Assembly: GCF_014489535.1 (NCBI RefSeq)
Contig: NZ_CP060783.1
Span: forward strand, 682,001 to 746,000
DNA: 64,000 nucleotides
From: Diaphorobacter aerolatus
GTDB taxonomy: Bacteria; Pseudomonadota; Gammaproteobacteria; Burkholderiales; Burkholderiaceae_C
Direction of reading: 5' to 3'
In this document: piece after piece, positions 35,585-46,945 of the stretch
How positions within the stretch are numbered: position 1 is the first letter of the stretch
Layout: the number at the start of each line of letters is the position of its first letter
The notes under the pieces: model-generated
The model's database searches: none
What the model was told of the DNA's origin: nothing
The model's input: only the letters and a program-made list of their open reading frames with translations
Translations under genes and position numbers: made by a program

Positions 35585-36911
35585 GATCGAATCGCCCAGA
35601 ACGCCAGATCAAGCCCGGGAAAATCGCCAGCGATGTGCATCGCCATTCCCCCGGATTGCTCGAGCTGCCGCCACAGTTCGCTGCCACGCGTGTCGAGTTC
35701 AAAATAGTTCGCGCCCGAGTGAAACGGAATCTGGCGCGGCGCGACCGGCAGCGGTGTCAGCGTCACGCCCGGAAGCTGTAGATTGACGAGGTCGCGGATC
35801 CGCTCGACCGGCCCGATCTTGACCTGCGTGGGAAAACGCGCGCGCAGCGCCTCGCTGGCCATCTGCGACTGCACCGCGAGCACGAAGGTCGCGTTGCGCT
35901 GTAGTTGCACGTCTGGAATCAGCGCCACGCGCACGCCGTGCTTGCGGTCATGCAGCTCGATGCGGATCGCGGATTGTTCGAGCACCATCGACAGGCTGCG
36001 GCGCAGATCCTCCATCACCGGCGCGAAGGTGGCTGCCAGATCGTCATGCACGTAGGGGCCGAAACGAGTGGCGCTGCGCGACTCGCTGAAGGTGCCGAGT
36101 TCGCCCGCAAGTTGCAGGGCCAGTTCATAGAAATGCAGCGGATGCAGCGGCTGGGTACGCGCGAAATGCGCGAACAGCGGCAGGTTGCGGTTCACCGTCT
36201 GCAACAGCAGAAAATCCGCGATTTCCGCCACGCCGCCCGACCCTCCTTGCGAGAGCCTGCCCGCCAGGGCTTCGGCGCGATGCAGCAACAGGCCTTGCAG
36301 CTCGTCGACCCAGCCGCGAATCACCGCGTGCGCGCCCACGTCGAGCAGGGGCGGCAGATAGGCCTGGCGCAGCACCACCTGGTTGTCCACGCGCCGCTCC
36401 TGCACGCGCGCCACGCTCAGTCCGGTCCAGGCGTCCGAGGCATCGCGGGCGCGCATCAACCTCGTATGCAAGGCACCCACCTGCACGGTCACGCTACGGT
36501 CTCCCGAGGTATTGGAATCGGGAATGTCCGTCTCCTGCACGCGATGGCGCACGAGTTCCTCGAAGCCCTCGGTATCGGCCTCGCGCGCACCCGAGCGGCG
36601 CAGGGGCAAGGCGAGGACGATCCGCTCGTCGCGCAGATCGGCGGGAACGTCCATCGGCTCCGGAAGCGGATCGACCGCCGGCATGTCGAACGGCGTGCCG
36701 TCGCCAAACACACCCACGGCGCGCACCAGGGAAATCTTGCCGAGCGCGAGCGCCGCCGTGTCCAGCTCCAGCGTCACCAGCCCCATGCGTAGGCCACGGT
36801 TTCGCGAACCAGCAGATGCCGCGAATGATCGGCATGCCGCTCCGCCTGCTGCAGATGCTGCGGCGCAAGGAGCATGCCTTCGCTCCACACAACTTTGGAT
36901 CGCCAGTTCAT
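35581..36911 (-). CDS. tssK: T6SS baseplate connector TssK, frame broken near the start
   Basis: TssK links the baseplate to the TssJLM membrane complex. It begins MNWRSKVVWSEGMLLAPQHL (ATG 36911), then QQAERHADHSRHLLVRETVA YAWG, and continues in another frame with LVTLELDTAALALGKISLVR. One base is missing in CCCC at 36781-36784; adding it gives a normal protein of about 443 residues. Typical later features are YLPPLLDVGAHAVIRGWVDE, FLLLQTVNRNLPLFAHFA, LHPLHFYELALQLAGELGTF and VLAVQSQMASEALRARFPTQ. It is the first gene of the long minus-strand operon. Confidence 0.95.
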
Positions 36912-37315
36912 CAGCAGGTGCTCCAGAATCGAAAACTCGGTTGCCACGCAGGCGGTGGGCATTCGTCGATGAACACCGCTGTCCGTGCATGGGAGTTTCA
37001 GGTGGCAGAGCCCGCGAGCAAATCCGCCGGAAGGCCTAAACCGGCTCTCGCCGCGTAGCGCAAAGGGACTAGAACCCGCAGATTGCGCGCTCGCATGGCG
37101 CTGGGCGGCGAGGCGCATGGCTGAGAAACTGCGCGCGCCCCTATTGGCAATATCCCGAAACGCATAGGCGCGGCGCCCTGCCCGGCTGTCCGCTCTAGAG
37201 ACAAGACTTATGGGGCGGCTAACATGAAGGAGGCGACGCCTGATATTCAATTCGGGGAATATGTTCTATTCTGATCCTGAACAGTCTGCCGCCCGGACAG
37301 CACGAGGACAACGGC
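36912..37315. promoter_or_regulatory. 404-bp divergent region between T6SS operon and hybrid kinase
   Basis: This region must hold the promoter of the tssK-to-pppA operon (leftward) and that of the hybrid kinase gene (rightward). I see no protein-coding gene with support. A 16-codon open frame at 37224-37274 (MKEATPDIQFGEYVLF) has no clear ribosome site and is rejected as a gene, though a leader peptide is possible. I find no sigma-54 type element. AT-rich sequence at 37236-37272 (TATTCAATTC, AATATGTTCTATTC) is the best candidate core promoter zone for the kinase. Confidence 0.45.
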
Positions 37316-39255
37316 TTGAGCACCACACCCGTCACCGATGCGGCTCCTGAGTCGCCGCCCGAATCCGGCACGTCGCACGCCAGGCGGGAGTGCACGGTGC
37401 GGGACTCCTGCCTGACGTTGACGCAGCAACTGGTGCTGCTCGCGGTTCTGCCCGCGTTGCTGGCCACCCTGGTCGCGGCCATCATTCTTTCGCAGCACCA
37501 TCTCGACAGCGTGCGCAACCTGACACGCTCGAACGCGCAGAGCATGGCCCAGCAACTGGCCACGACCGCCGATGCGGCACTGGTTCAGGCGGATCGCCAG
37601 GCTCTGCAGCGCGTCGTGCAGACGGGCATGCAGCATCCCCACGTGCACAAGGTCCAGATCCGCTCCACGGGCGGGGAGCTTGCCGCCCAATCCACCTCCG
37701 ACGACACGTCGACGCGACCCGGATTGCAGGTGATCGTGCCCGTGAGCGATGCGGCCGGCATCGAGCATGGCGAACTCATGATCGAGATGAGCCTCGATTC
37801 GCTCGCCACGGCCCAGCACACCATGTGGGTGGTTTTGCCCGCGATCCTGGCAGCGATCGGACTCAGCGTGGTGCTGTTCGGCCTCTGGGCCGCGCAGCGC
37901 ATCAACGCTCCGGTGCGCGATCTGGCCCTGGCCATGGACAGGCTCGGCGCGGGCGAAGAGGTGCAGATGCCGTTGAGCGGGTCGGCGGAAATGCGCCATC
38001 TGCAGGCCGGTTTGAACAATGCGGCGAGCGCCTTGGGCGAGAGCCAGCGCGAACTCAAGTCGCGCGTCGAGGCGGCAACTGCCGAACTCGCGCGCAAGAA
38101 CCGGCAACTGGAGATCGCGAGCCAGTCCAAGACCCGGCTGCTCGCCGCCGCAAGCCACGACCTGCGCCAGCCGCTGCATGCGCTGACCCTGTTCTCGGAC
38201 TCGCTGGAGGAAGGCGAAACCGATCCGGTGCGCATCACCCGCATCGGCCACATACGGGCCTGTGTCGAGTCGCTGGACCGATTGTTCTCCGAGCTTCTGA
38301 ATCTCTCGCAGCTCGATGCCGGTGTGCTGCGCCCGCAATGGTCCGACTTTCCACTCGATCAGCTGTTCGATGACGTGAGCCGCAATTTCCGGCCCGTCGC
38401 GGAAAAGCAGGAACTGCGCCTCGTCGTGCGCAAGACCGACGCCTGGGCGCGCAGCGACTACGTGATGCTCTCGCGCATCCTCTCCAATCTGATCTCCAAC
38501 GCGATCCGCCACACCAAGAGCGGCGGCGTGCTGGTCGGTGTGCGCGGGCGCGGACGCACGCTGCGTGTGGAGGTATGGGACAGCGGTGAAGGCATCGCAC
38601 CGGAGCACCAGACGCGCGTCTTCGAGGAGTTCTATCAGGTGGATCCGCAACGCGCCAAGGCCGTTTCGGGAGCGCAGGGAATGGGTCTGGGCCTGTCAAC
38701 GGTACGGCGCTTAGCCGATCTGCTGAACATGCATCTGGAGCTGCGCTCCATCCCCGGCAAGGGCACGATGGTGCGCGTCACGGTGCGTGCCGTATCGGCG
38801 CGCGAAGTCGCCAACCGGCCACAACTGCCGCGCAACGAGGTACGGCTCGACGGGCTTTGCGTGCTCATCATCGACGACGAACGCACGATTCTCGAAGGCA
38901 TGCAACTGGTGCTCTCGCGCTGGGGTGCCCGGGTACGGACGGCGTCCACGCGCGAGGAGGTCATGGAACTCGCCTCCCACTGGACGTCACCGCCTGACGT
39001 GGTGATCAGCGATCTGCTGCTGCAGGGCCCGAAGACGGTCTCGCCCTGCTGGCGGAGCTGGAACAGCATCCCAACGGCATCACGCCGCTCACGGCCAGGC
39101 TGCTCGTGACCGGCGAGACCAATCAGCACCAACTCAGCAGCGCCTACATGCAGGGCATTCCGGTGCTTCACAAACCGGTGACGCCCGCGAAACTGCATCA
39201 CGCCATACTCGCGCAACTCAATCATGTGCGCGGGATCATCTGGCAACCCCTTTGA
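37316..39255 (+). CDS. Membrane hybrid histidine kinase with C-terminal receiver, frame broken once
   Basis: The protein has a first membrane helix (LVLLAVLPALLATLVAAIIL), a periplasmic segment of about 110 residues, a second helix (VVLPAILAAIGLSVVLFGLW), a HAMP domain (RINAPVRDLALAMDRLGAG), the H-box LAAASHDLRQPLHALTLFSD with phospho-His, an ATPase domain (SNLISNAIRHTKSGGVLVGV, DSGEGIAPEHQ, GMGLGLSTVRRLADLL) and a receiver domain starting CVLIIDDERTILEGM with acceptor Asp in DVVISDLLLQG. The receiver is broken at 39025-39030. One added base continues EDGLALLAELEQHPNGITPL, RLLVTGETNQ and VLHKPVTPAKLHHAILAQL to a stop at 39255. The start is TTG 37316 after GAGGA. It faces away from the T6SS operon and lies next to the TpsA gene, so either could be its target. 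Confidence 0.9.
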
Positions 39256-39290
39256 CTACTGGCGTGAATGCCTGCAAAGCCGGATTCGGT

Positions 39291-42200
39291 TCAGAAGTCT
39301 CCGCAACCGTTCTTGCGCTCGGTGTCCATGCAGCTCGTGATGCTGGGGCGTGAGCGCACGCGCGACCATTCGCTGGCCAGCAGGTCCGGCCCCTGCTGCG
39401 ACCGTGCGCCCCCAATGGCCCGGTCGCAAAGCAGATCGGCGGATTGCCCAGATTGTGGTCGAAGGTGTAGGTATTGGGCTCGTCCCGCACGAACTCGGGT
39501 TGCGGCGCGAACGGGATGCTGGTCACCGTGAGCGTGCCCGGCACCACGTTCACGCGGTAGCCAGACGCAGACGCGAAGGTGCCGTTGATCGCATAGTTTC
39601 CCGCAGGGCTGGACGCAGTGGCCGACGTGCTCACCGAGCCCGAAACCGCGGCATTCGTGTCGCCGTTGACCAGCCCGCTCACCGTATAGCCGAGCGGCGG
39701 GTTGTTTTCACCCTGCCGACGACGGCTGTCGCTGATTGCCACCGTCGCCGTCGGTTGCTGCGCGTAGATGAAATGGTTGTCGCCCGGCGTCACCGTCACG
39801 TTGCACGTCCCGCCATAAGCGCAGCCGTAGAGATTCGGCGTGCTGCCCGAGCCAGCCATTGCGCCGCGTGTCTCGCCCTCCCAGGTTGCCGCCCACACGC
39901 GCCACGGCGCGCCGCCCAGGGAATGGCTCCCCGGATTCTGAAACCGTGCGGCGGCCACCAGATCGGCACCCGCGCGGCTCGACACATCGGTGGCCAGCGT
40001 GAGGTCTTGCGACAGCGTGCGCACGAACACCGTATCGCCCTCGATGCGGCCCGAGGTCACGGTCTGCGCGGCGTTGACGTCGGCATCCGCGCCCGTCACC
40101 GAGACCACGCCAAGCCGCAGCGCATCCACGTCCTGATACCGGAAGCTGCCGCGCGCGCTGCCGCCGAGCGTGTTGTCGCTCACGTTGTTGCCGGCACGGT
40201 CAAGCAGCACGTTGCCATTGGCAGATCGCGCCAGCAGGGTACGCGCCCGCACCGGCGCGGCGGCGACCTGGGTGATGTCGCCGCTTGCGACAAGGCCCAC
40301 ACGCTCGGCCGTCACCGGCGCATTGAGCACGATCAAGCCGCCCGCGCCCTCGCTCTGCAGGCTCAGCCCGTTGTTGCTGGACACCGCGCCCGCCACCGTG
40401 ATGGTTCCCGCATGACGATTGCTGCCCAGCACCACGTCCGGCGCGGAAAGCCGTGCAAACTCATCGCTCGAAATCGAAAAGCCGCCCACCGAGCCTCCAC
40501 CCAGCGTGATCGGTGTGTTGACGAGGTCGCTCGCCGTGCCATCCGCACGAATCTCCCCGGGCCGCAGATTGAGCATGCGACCCGCAGACACCGTTCTATC
40601 GATCACAAGAGCATCTGTACTGCCATTGTTGCTGGCGCGCAGAATCACGTCGCCCGTGCTGCGGATCGCATCGCCCTGCCCCGCCAGAATCCGCACTCCT
40701 GGCCCCTGCCCGCATGGCTGCCCGTGACTTCGATGGTTCCCCCGCCACTGCTCGCGATGCTTGACCGCGACCCCAACTGCACCCCGCTGGAATAGCCCTC
40801 CGTATCGATCCCCGATGCGCGCCCGCGAATCACCACGTCGCCCGTGGTCGTCTCGATCCTGTTGACAAGGCTATCGCTCGGCTCGTCGAGCAGTGCGACA
40901 CCGTTGTCATTGGCATTGCTGCCGATCACGCTCACATCTCCGGCACCGCTGCGGATGCTGGTGCCGCGCAGGCTCACACGGCCCGAACGCAGGCTCACCG
41001 CTCCTCCCTCGGCCGGCTGCACACCGCGCGTGTCAATGCTTGCGTTAGCAAGGCTGATGTCGCCGCCTGGCGTATCCGCAACGCCGGTCTGCATGCTCAC
41101 CGCCCCGCCCGCGTGAGCACCGATCCGGAGAAATCGATGCTGTGCTCGCCACCGTGGACTCCCGCATTCATCGCCACCTGCAGCGGACCGGAGGCGGAAC
41201 GAATGACGGTTGGACCTTGCGATGCGATGTCGCCATCGGCGCTGAACGTCAATGCGACGGGGTTGCTGGTCTGGGTGCGATCAATCACGGCGTCGCCAGC
41301 AAGCGTCAGGTTGCCGCGATCCCTACCGTGGGACGCAGTGGAAATGCCGACATTCGTGCCGTGATTCAGGGCGAAGTTGATGTCACCATCCTGAATCTGC
41401 CCTCCGGCAACGAGCGTTGATGCTGCTGTACCCTGGGTGCTGCCATGCACGACGCTCAGCCCATTGCCGTTGATCAGCCAGGTACCGGCGCGTCCGGATG
41501 TCGTACCGGCATCGACATCAATGCCCTCCAGGTACAGATTGCCCGAGACCTGGAAACCCGTGCCCTGCGCCACCGCAGAGGTCTCCACCAGACCACCATC
41601 ACCGCCATTCGCTCCGCCCCGCGCGGAAACTCGGCCATAAGCAACCAATGCGCTCGGCGCCGCTAGCGTCACCTTGCCACCATTGCCCGTGCCAAGCGCG
41701 TCTGCGCGGAGCGTGGTGGTCTCGTCCAGCACCAACAAATCGATGCTTCTCACACCTGTCCGCGGTTGCGACGTCATCGAGATCGAACCGCCTCCCGACT
41801 GCCCGCTGACGTCCATCAGCGGCTTGATGGGTGTTGAATCCACGAACGGGATTTCCCAACTCGAATCCACAAGCCCTTCCAACGAACCTGACGACACCCG
41901 CACGTCGGCACCCCGCAACTGGATGCTGCCGCCGGTGGTGCCCGGCGCATCTCCGCGTGCCTGCAACGTGCTACGCGACACATGCACTCTGCCTTCGCTC
42001 GCGAGAACAATCTCGCCATTGCGGTTGTACATGGTGTTGGCCGTCAGTTCCGATCCGTCGTGGACGATCACTCCACCGGCTTCTCCCTGCCCCTGTGTCG
42101 AGTCCAGGACGATGCGACCGCCGTTGGCCGATATCTTTCCCTGGCGGTTCTCGACCCCGGTGCTAATCAGGCTCGAATCCTGCCCCACCGTCAGCTTGGT

Positions 42201-42938
42201 CAGGCCGTCGCCGCCCACGTCGAGCGTCACGCGCCCGCCAGCACCCAGGGCCACGGTGCCACCATCGGCCTTGATCGTTCCGGTGTTCACCACATACGGC
42301 GCGATCAGCGCGATCAGTCCGCCTCGCCCTCCGGAACCGGTTGCCGTCAGATTGCCGGTGTTGACGACGAACTCCCTCCCCCTCCCGATGGACGCACTAG
42401 CGTCTACAGATGGAGCAGTTCTTTCAAATACAAAGTTCTCACCTCCGGCCATGAACGCGGCGTTGCGATCAGTGCCGGTCGTCTGGGCCAGATCGAGCGA
42501 CGAAGCGACGAGGCCGCCAACGTTCACCTGAGCAGTGCGGCCAAAGAGCACGCCCAGAGGATTGATGATGAACACCCGCCCCGGTGCATTGATGTTGCCA
42601 TTGACCACCGAAGCTCCGCCGAAGCTGCTTGTGCCTACCACCCGATTAAGCGTGATGCTGCCAGTCCCGGGCTGCTGAAAGTTCACCGTAGCACCTTCGA
42701 CCACCGAAAACGTGGACCAGTGAATCACCGAGCGGTCGCTGGTCTGGTTCACGTTGAGGACGTTTGCGCTTGGCCGCGAGACGCTAGCGTTGCCTGCGAT
42801 CACGTTTTCGCCCACGGGCAAGGTCTGCGCAAGGGCCGCAGCCGCACCTGCGGACATCAGCGCAACGACCAGCGGCCTGAGCGGGCCAAGCGCCGTTCGG
42901 GGCGCCCTGCATGTAAGGGAGGCGTGGGCTTTTTTCAT
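39291..42938 (-). CDS. TpsA-type filamentous haemagglutinin-like exoprotein with MBG region, frame broken three times
   Basis: This is the secreted partner of a two-partner secretion system. After a signal peptide (PLVVALMSAGAAAALAQ) it has the TPS recognition domain: NVNQTSDRSVIHWSTFSV, NFQQPGTGSITLNRVVG and FIINPLGVLFGRTAQVNVGG, all standard for FHA-type N-termini. A long beta-helix body follows, then an MBG-like region near the end (YTVSGLVNGDTNAAVSGS, GNYAINGTFASASGYRVNV). Frames must be joined at 41103-41110, 40708-40711 and 39416-39422. The last join gives a Cys-containing end, SEWSRVRSRP then SITSCMDTERKNGCGDF, with a stop at 39291, in place of an Arg/Ala-rich tail that runs into the kinase gene. 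The total is about 1216 residues. I start at ATG 42938 (MKKAHASLTC). It follows tpsB by 48 bp. Confidence 0.88.
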
Positions 42939-42986
42939 GGTGCTGTTTCTCCGGAATCCATTGACTTGCATGGTGGATCTGCCCGT

Positions 42987-44712
42987 TCAGAAAGTCTTCT
43001 GGGCCTGCACGTACAGGCGCACGCCACGCTTGCCGCCATCGGTCACGGGAACCTGTGTTCCGGCCCGCCAGGCGAGCGTCGCGTTGATCGAGAAATCTCC
43101 GGCACGCGCCCAGCTCAGTCCCAACCCCGCACCGCGCAGGCTACGCGAGAGATTGGCGTCGTCCAATGGAGCGCGGTTCTTCACGAGCCGGCCCGGGCAG
43201 CGTCATAGAAGACGAACGGCGTCAGCTCCGGCGTGGCCGACCAGCGCCACTCGATCATGCTGATCCAACCCTGATCGACCAGCACCTCGCCCGAGGCATA
43301 GGCGCGCACCGCGCGTGCGCCGCCGAGAGCCAGCTTTTCAGACGAATCGAGGTTCTTGCTGGCCACCTGCCCGCCGAGCGATACATAGAGGGAATGCGCC
43401 TGCATCAACGCCTGCAGCCGGGAGAACTGGAACGTCAGTTTGGAGAAGCTGCCATCCGTGGCACGCCCACCAAATGCGCGATCGGCGGCACGCAACTCTG
43501 CATCGCGGAGGGACAGATCGCCGTGGTAGAGCGTCCCCGCGCTCGCCCAGTAGCCGCCGCCCAGCCAGTCGTCGCGCCGCTCCCAGGCCCAGCCCAAGCC
43601 CAGGCCCGTCACGCGCTTGCGCGCCTGAAAATCGACGGCACGGTATTCATCCTTGAGCTGCTTGCTGTCGGCGGACAGGCGCAGATATAGGTTCTGATGC
43701 CTCTGCCGGATCACCGGATAGTTCAGCGACACGTCGAACACGTCGGCCGTGCCTTGCGCTCCGAGCGCTTCAAACTCCCCGCCCAATTCATAGTTCACAC
43801 GCGCCAGGCCGATGCCCGCGCGCAGCCCGTTCGAGCCGAGTGGCGCCTCATACGCCAGCCGCCCGAACTGCATGCCATTGCCGTTGGAGACCATGGCACG
43901 CAAATCCAGGTTGTCGCCAATGCCCAGCGGACTCGCCCAGCGCACGGTGCCCCCACCCGGAAACGGCCCGATTCCTTGGTCCCGTGATTGTCCGCTTCGG
44001 CCACGAAGATCCAGCGCCTGGCGGCGTTCACATCCACCATCAGATCGGTCGTGCCGACCTGCGTTCCTTCCTGCAACGTCGATGCCACGCGGATGCCCGG
44101 CTGGTCGGACAAGAGCAGCATCGCGCGCTCGTAACGCGGACCATGCACCACCTCGCCCGGCTGCATGCCCGAGAGAAACGCCGTAACGCGTTCTTCGCCA
44201 ATCGGTGCCTGCTCGTCGAGATTGACCTCGACCTTGCCGATGCGGCCCTCGATCACGCTGATGTCCACGACGCCCTCGCGCACCGTCTGAACCGGCACGA
44301 TGGCCTGCGCGAGAAGATATCCACGTTCGCGGTAGAGCGCGGTGACGCTGGCGGCAATGGCTTCAAGATCGGCCAGCGTGACGTCGCGCCCCACATAGGG
44401 TTGCGCGAGCGCCTTGAGTTCTGCGTCGTCGATGGCCTGCGCGCCGTAGAAGCGCACCTCGCTCAACCGGAAGGAAGGCGCAGCCGCCGTGGACGAAAAG
44501 GCCGCGTCGCCGACACCCGGTGCCGCAGGAGCCGCGTCCCTGGCGGAGCACCCGTCGCAGCCCATCTGCGCGGGCAGCAGGGGCAATTGCTGCGACGGTG
44601 ACTGCGCGAGCACCTTGCCATGCGCCAGCGCCACCAGCAGCAGCGTGGCCAGCCCGACGAAGCCGCGCTCACGGTGTATCAGGCCGCTGGTCTTTGTTGT
44701 CGGCATGTTCAT
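42987..44712 (-). CDS. TpsB outer-membrane transporter (FhaC/ShlB family), frame broken twice
   Basis: TpsB exports TpsA through a 16-strand outer-membrane barrel. The N-terminal part has a signal peptide (LATLLLVALAHGKVLAQ), then the POTRA-type region FRLSEVRFYGAQAIDDAELK, VTALYRERGYLLAQAIVPVQ and VDISVIEGRIGKVEVNLD. The barrel starts with RRWIFVAEADNHGTKESGRF. Two breaks, at CCCCC 43950-43954 and near 43186-43191, separate this from the barrel middle (GTVRWASPLGIGDNLDLRAM, YELGGEFEALGAQGTADVFD, LALGGARAVRAYASGE) and from the end (KNRAPLDDANLSRSLRGAGL, LYVQAQKTF), whose final Phe fits an outer-membrane barrel. Total length is about 575. Its ATG overlaps the stop of the CHAT gene, so the two are coupled. 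Confidence 0.9.
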
Positions 44713-46853
44713 GCTCCACCTGCCTTGAGCTTGAGTCGCCAGTCACCGATCAGATTGAACGGTGCCCAGAAAAAAGGATGCGCGAGTTTGGGCTGTTTCA
44801 GCACGGCAATCTGCGCGGCCTGCACGGACTTCTGCACGTCATTGCCGCGTATGAGTTCACCGTAGAGCGTGGTCATGAGCACCTCGGTGGCATCATCCGA
44901 GACCGGCCAGAGCGAGACGATCAGGCTCGAACTGCCCGCCGAAAGAAACGAGCGGGTGAAGCCCAGAACCTCGTCACCCTGAGCGATGCGCCCCAGCCCC
45001 GATTCGCAGGCGGACAGCGTGACCAGAGCCGTGCCCTCAAGCCGCATGTCCAGCACTTCATGGGCCTCCAGAAAGCGCTGCTCACCGCCCTCGTTCGCCA
45101 GCAGAATGCGTGAGTACAGCGGATCGACCTGATCCGCCTCGGCGTGCGCGGCCACATGCATGATCGCCGAGCGTGAACTGACCTGGCGGAACTGGGTCTT
45201 GGTCGCCCGCTCGCCCAGGAACAGCTCCTTGCGCGAGAACATGCCCGCGAGCTTCTTGACCTCGGCCTCGGAGCCCGGCAGGTCGTACTTGTCCTCGATG
45301 CGCGGATTGCCGAATGCCGTCAGGTCCGATGGCACCGTCTGCGAGCGCTGAGCCAGTTGCATGGCAATGCTGGCCGAAGGTGCCACGGACATGGGATGCG
45401 TCTCGATCAGGAAACGTCCATCCGTGCGCAGCGCCTGGAATGGCAGGTAGTGCAAGGCCCCATGCGGCACCACCGTCAGGCGCTGTCCGCCCTGCAGGCC
45501 GAGGGGCGCAATCAGCGCAGCGCCCAGCTTGTCTCCGTTGCCAATGGCCGAGCGATTGCCACGCACCACCGAGTTGCGGTAGGTGTCGACCAGATCCACC
45601 AGTTCGTCACGCGTGACCGCCACCGGCAGCATGCGAATGTCCTGCGGACCGATCACCCACACCGCGATCCGCGTCGGCAAGGAATGGAACACGACGATGC
45701 GCTCATCGCTCTTGAGCGCGCCCTGCATGGCCGACAAGGCCATCACGCTGCCGAGTGAATCACCGGCACTGGCATGTCCGCGCATCGCATCGAGCAGCGC
45801 ACGCGAACGGCTGCGCTCGCTGATCTCGAATGCGCGCGCGGCATTGCCGTCGGTGACGGCCGCGTCGATGGCGCGCTCGAAGATGGTCTGCATGTCCGAG
45901 AACAGCCCCATCTTGATTTCATCGCTGCGAAAGCGCGAGCGCACCTGATCCATGCTCTGGATTGCCTGATCCATGGCCTGCGCGGCCGCCGCGCCATTGC
46001 CCAGCGCCTGCTCGCTGCGCGCCACGCCATCCCAAGCCCACAACCGGTAATAGGCAGAATCGCTGCCCGAGCGTTTTGCGGCGAGCGCGGCGAATGCATC
46101 GCGCGCCTGTTCGTGCTTCTTCTCCGCCAGCAGCAGATTGGCCCGACTGCGCTCGAGCTGGGCCTGCAACGCCGCTTCGCGTTGCACCGGTATCTGCGCC
46201 AGCAGTTCGCGCGCGGCAACGAGATCGGACTCCTTGCCGGATTCGATCAGCGCATTCGCCATCGACACCCGCACCAGGGGCGCATAGCGATCCGAACTGC
46301 CCGCGAGCGCGTCGCGGTAGTTCACGAGCGCTCCGGCATAGTCGCGGCGGCGTACCGCCACATCGCCGAGCACCTTGTTCGCGGGTCCGACAATCTGCTG
46401 CGGCTCCCGCACCTGCGCCTGCAGGGCAAGCGCCTCGCGCGCAAACTGCTCGGCCTTCTCCAGTTGCCCGGAGTAGCTGTAGACGATTGCCAGATCGCGC
46501 TTGGCCACTGCGTTGAGCGCCGGGTCCCTGGTGGCCTGGGCCAGGTGCAGGGCCTTGCTCGCGGCGCGCACACTCTGGCGAAATTCGCCTGCCTCGGCCA
46601 GCGCGACGGCCTGACTGCAATACTGAAAACCGCTGAGCTTGAGCTTGTCCTGCGCGTACAGCACGGCGCCGTCGTTGCTCAGGGCGAGCAAGGTATCCAT
46701 GTCCGCCAGCCGTGCCTGCTCACGTTGGCGGGCGACGGCTTCGGTATCTGCCTGAGCCCATGCTGCCGGCAATGCACCACCCGAGGCGGCCAGCGACAAC
46801 ATCGCCAGTTGCAACGCGGTGCGCCGCAAACGACTGGAAAAGCTGTAGGTCAT
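44709..46853 (-). CDS. Secreted TPR-CHAT caspase-like protease of the TPS operon
   Basis: The product has about 714 residues. A signal peptide (LRRTALQLAMLSLAASGGAL, cleavage after AAWAQA) sends it to the periplasm. About 10 helical TPR-like repeats follow (SGQLEKAEQFAREALALQAQ, VRRRDYAGALVNYRDAL, QARDAFAALAAKR). The C-terminal 330 residues form a CHAT domain with the catalytic pair of caspase-like peptidases: His near 566-570 in MHVAAHAEAD, and Cys616 in VTLSACESGLG. The domain ends with SLIVSLWPVSDDATEVLMTT and HPFFWAPFNLIGDW, both characteristic. It is first in a coupled operon with tpsB and tpsA, so it may process or quality-control the exoprotein during secretion; that role is inference. 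I chose ATG 46853 because the signal peptide begins there; an upstream alternative is at 46895. Confidence 0.9.
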   Translation of the reverse strand: MTYSFSSRLRRTALQLAMLSLAASGGALPAAWAQADTEAVARQREQARLADMDTLLALSNDGAVLYAQDKLKLSGFQYCSQAVALAEAGEFRQSVRAASKALHLAQATRDPALNAVAKRDLAIVYSYSGQLEKAEQFAREALALQAQVREPQQIVGPANKVLGDVAVRRRDYAGALVNYRDALAGSSDRYAPLVRVSMANALIESGKESDLVAARELLAQIPVQREAALQAQLERSRANLLLAEKKHEQARDAFAALAAKRSGSDSAYYRLWAWDGVARSEQALGNGAAAAQAMDQAIQSMDQVRSRFRSDEIKMGLFSDMQTIFERAIDAAVTDGNAARAFEISERSRSRALLDAMRGHASAGDSLGSVMALSAMQGALKSDERIVVFHSLPTRIAVWVIGPQDIRMLPVAVTRDELVDLVDTYRNSVVRGNRSAIGNGDKLGAALIAPLGLQGGQRLTVVPHGALHYLPFQALRTDGRFLIETHPMSVAPSASIAMQLAQRSQTVPSDLTAFGNPRIEDKYDLPGSEAEVKKLAGMFSRKELFLGERATKTQFRQVSSRSAIMHVAAHAEADQVDPLYSRILLANEGGEQRFLEAHEVLDMRLEGTALVTLSACESGLGRIAQGDEVLGFTRSFLSAGSSSLIVSLWPVSDDATEVLMTTLYGELIRGNDVQKSVQAAQIAVLKQPKLAHPFFWAPFNLIGDWRLKLKAGGA

Positions 46854-46945
46854 TTTTTGTCCAATAGCTGAACCCACCGACACCACGTCAGGCAAGTGAA
46901 CAAAGTCTATGGAGCAAGCGCGTCACAGCCTATTTGCACTAAGGT

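Noticed and set aside
37224..37274. A 16-codon open frame (MKEATPDIQFGEYVLF) upstream of the hybrid kinase.
   Set aside because: It has no clear ribosome site and no known homologue pattern; too short to call from one sequence.
39236..39290. TpsA running to 39236 and overlapping the hybrid kinase gene.
   Set aside because: The tail in that frame is Arg/Ala-rich shadow. A one-base correction at 39416-39422 gives a sensible Cys-containing end at 39291 with no overlap.
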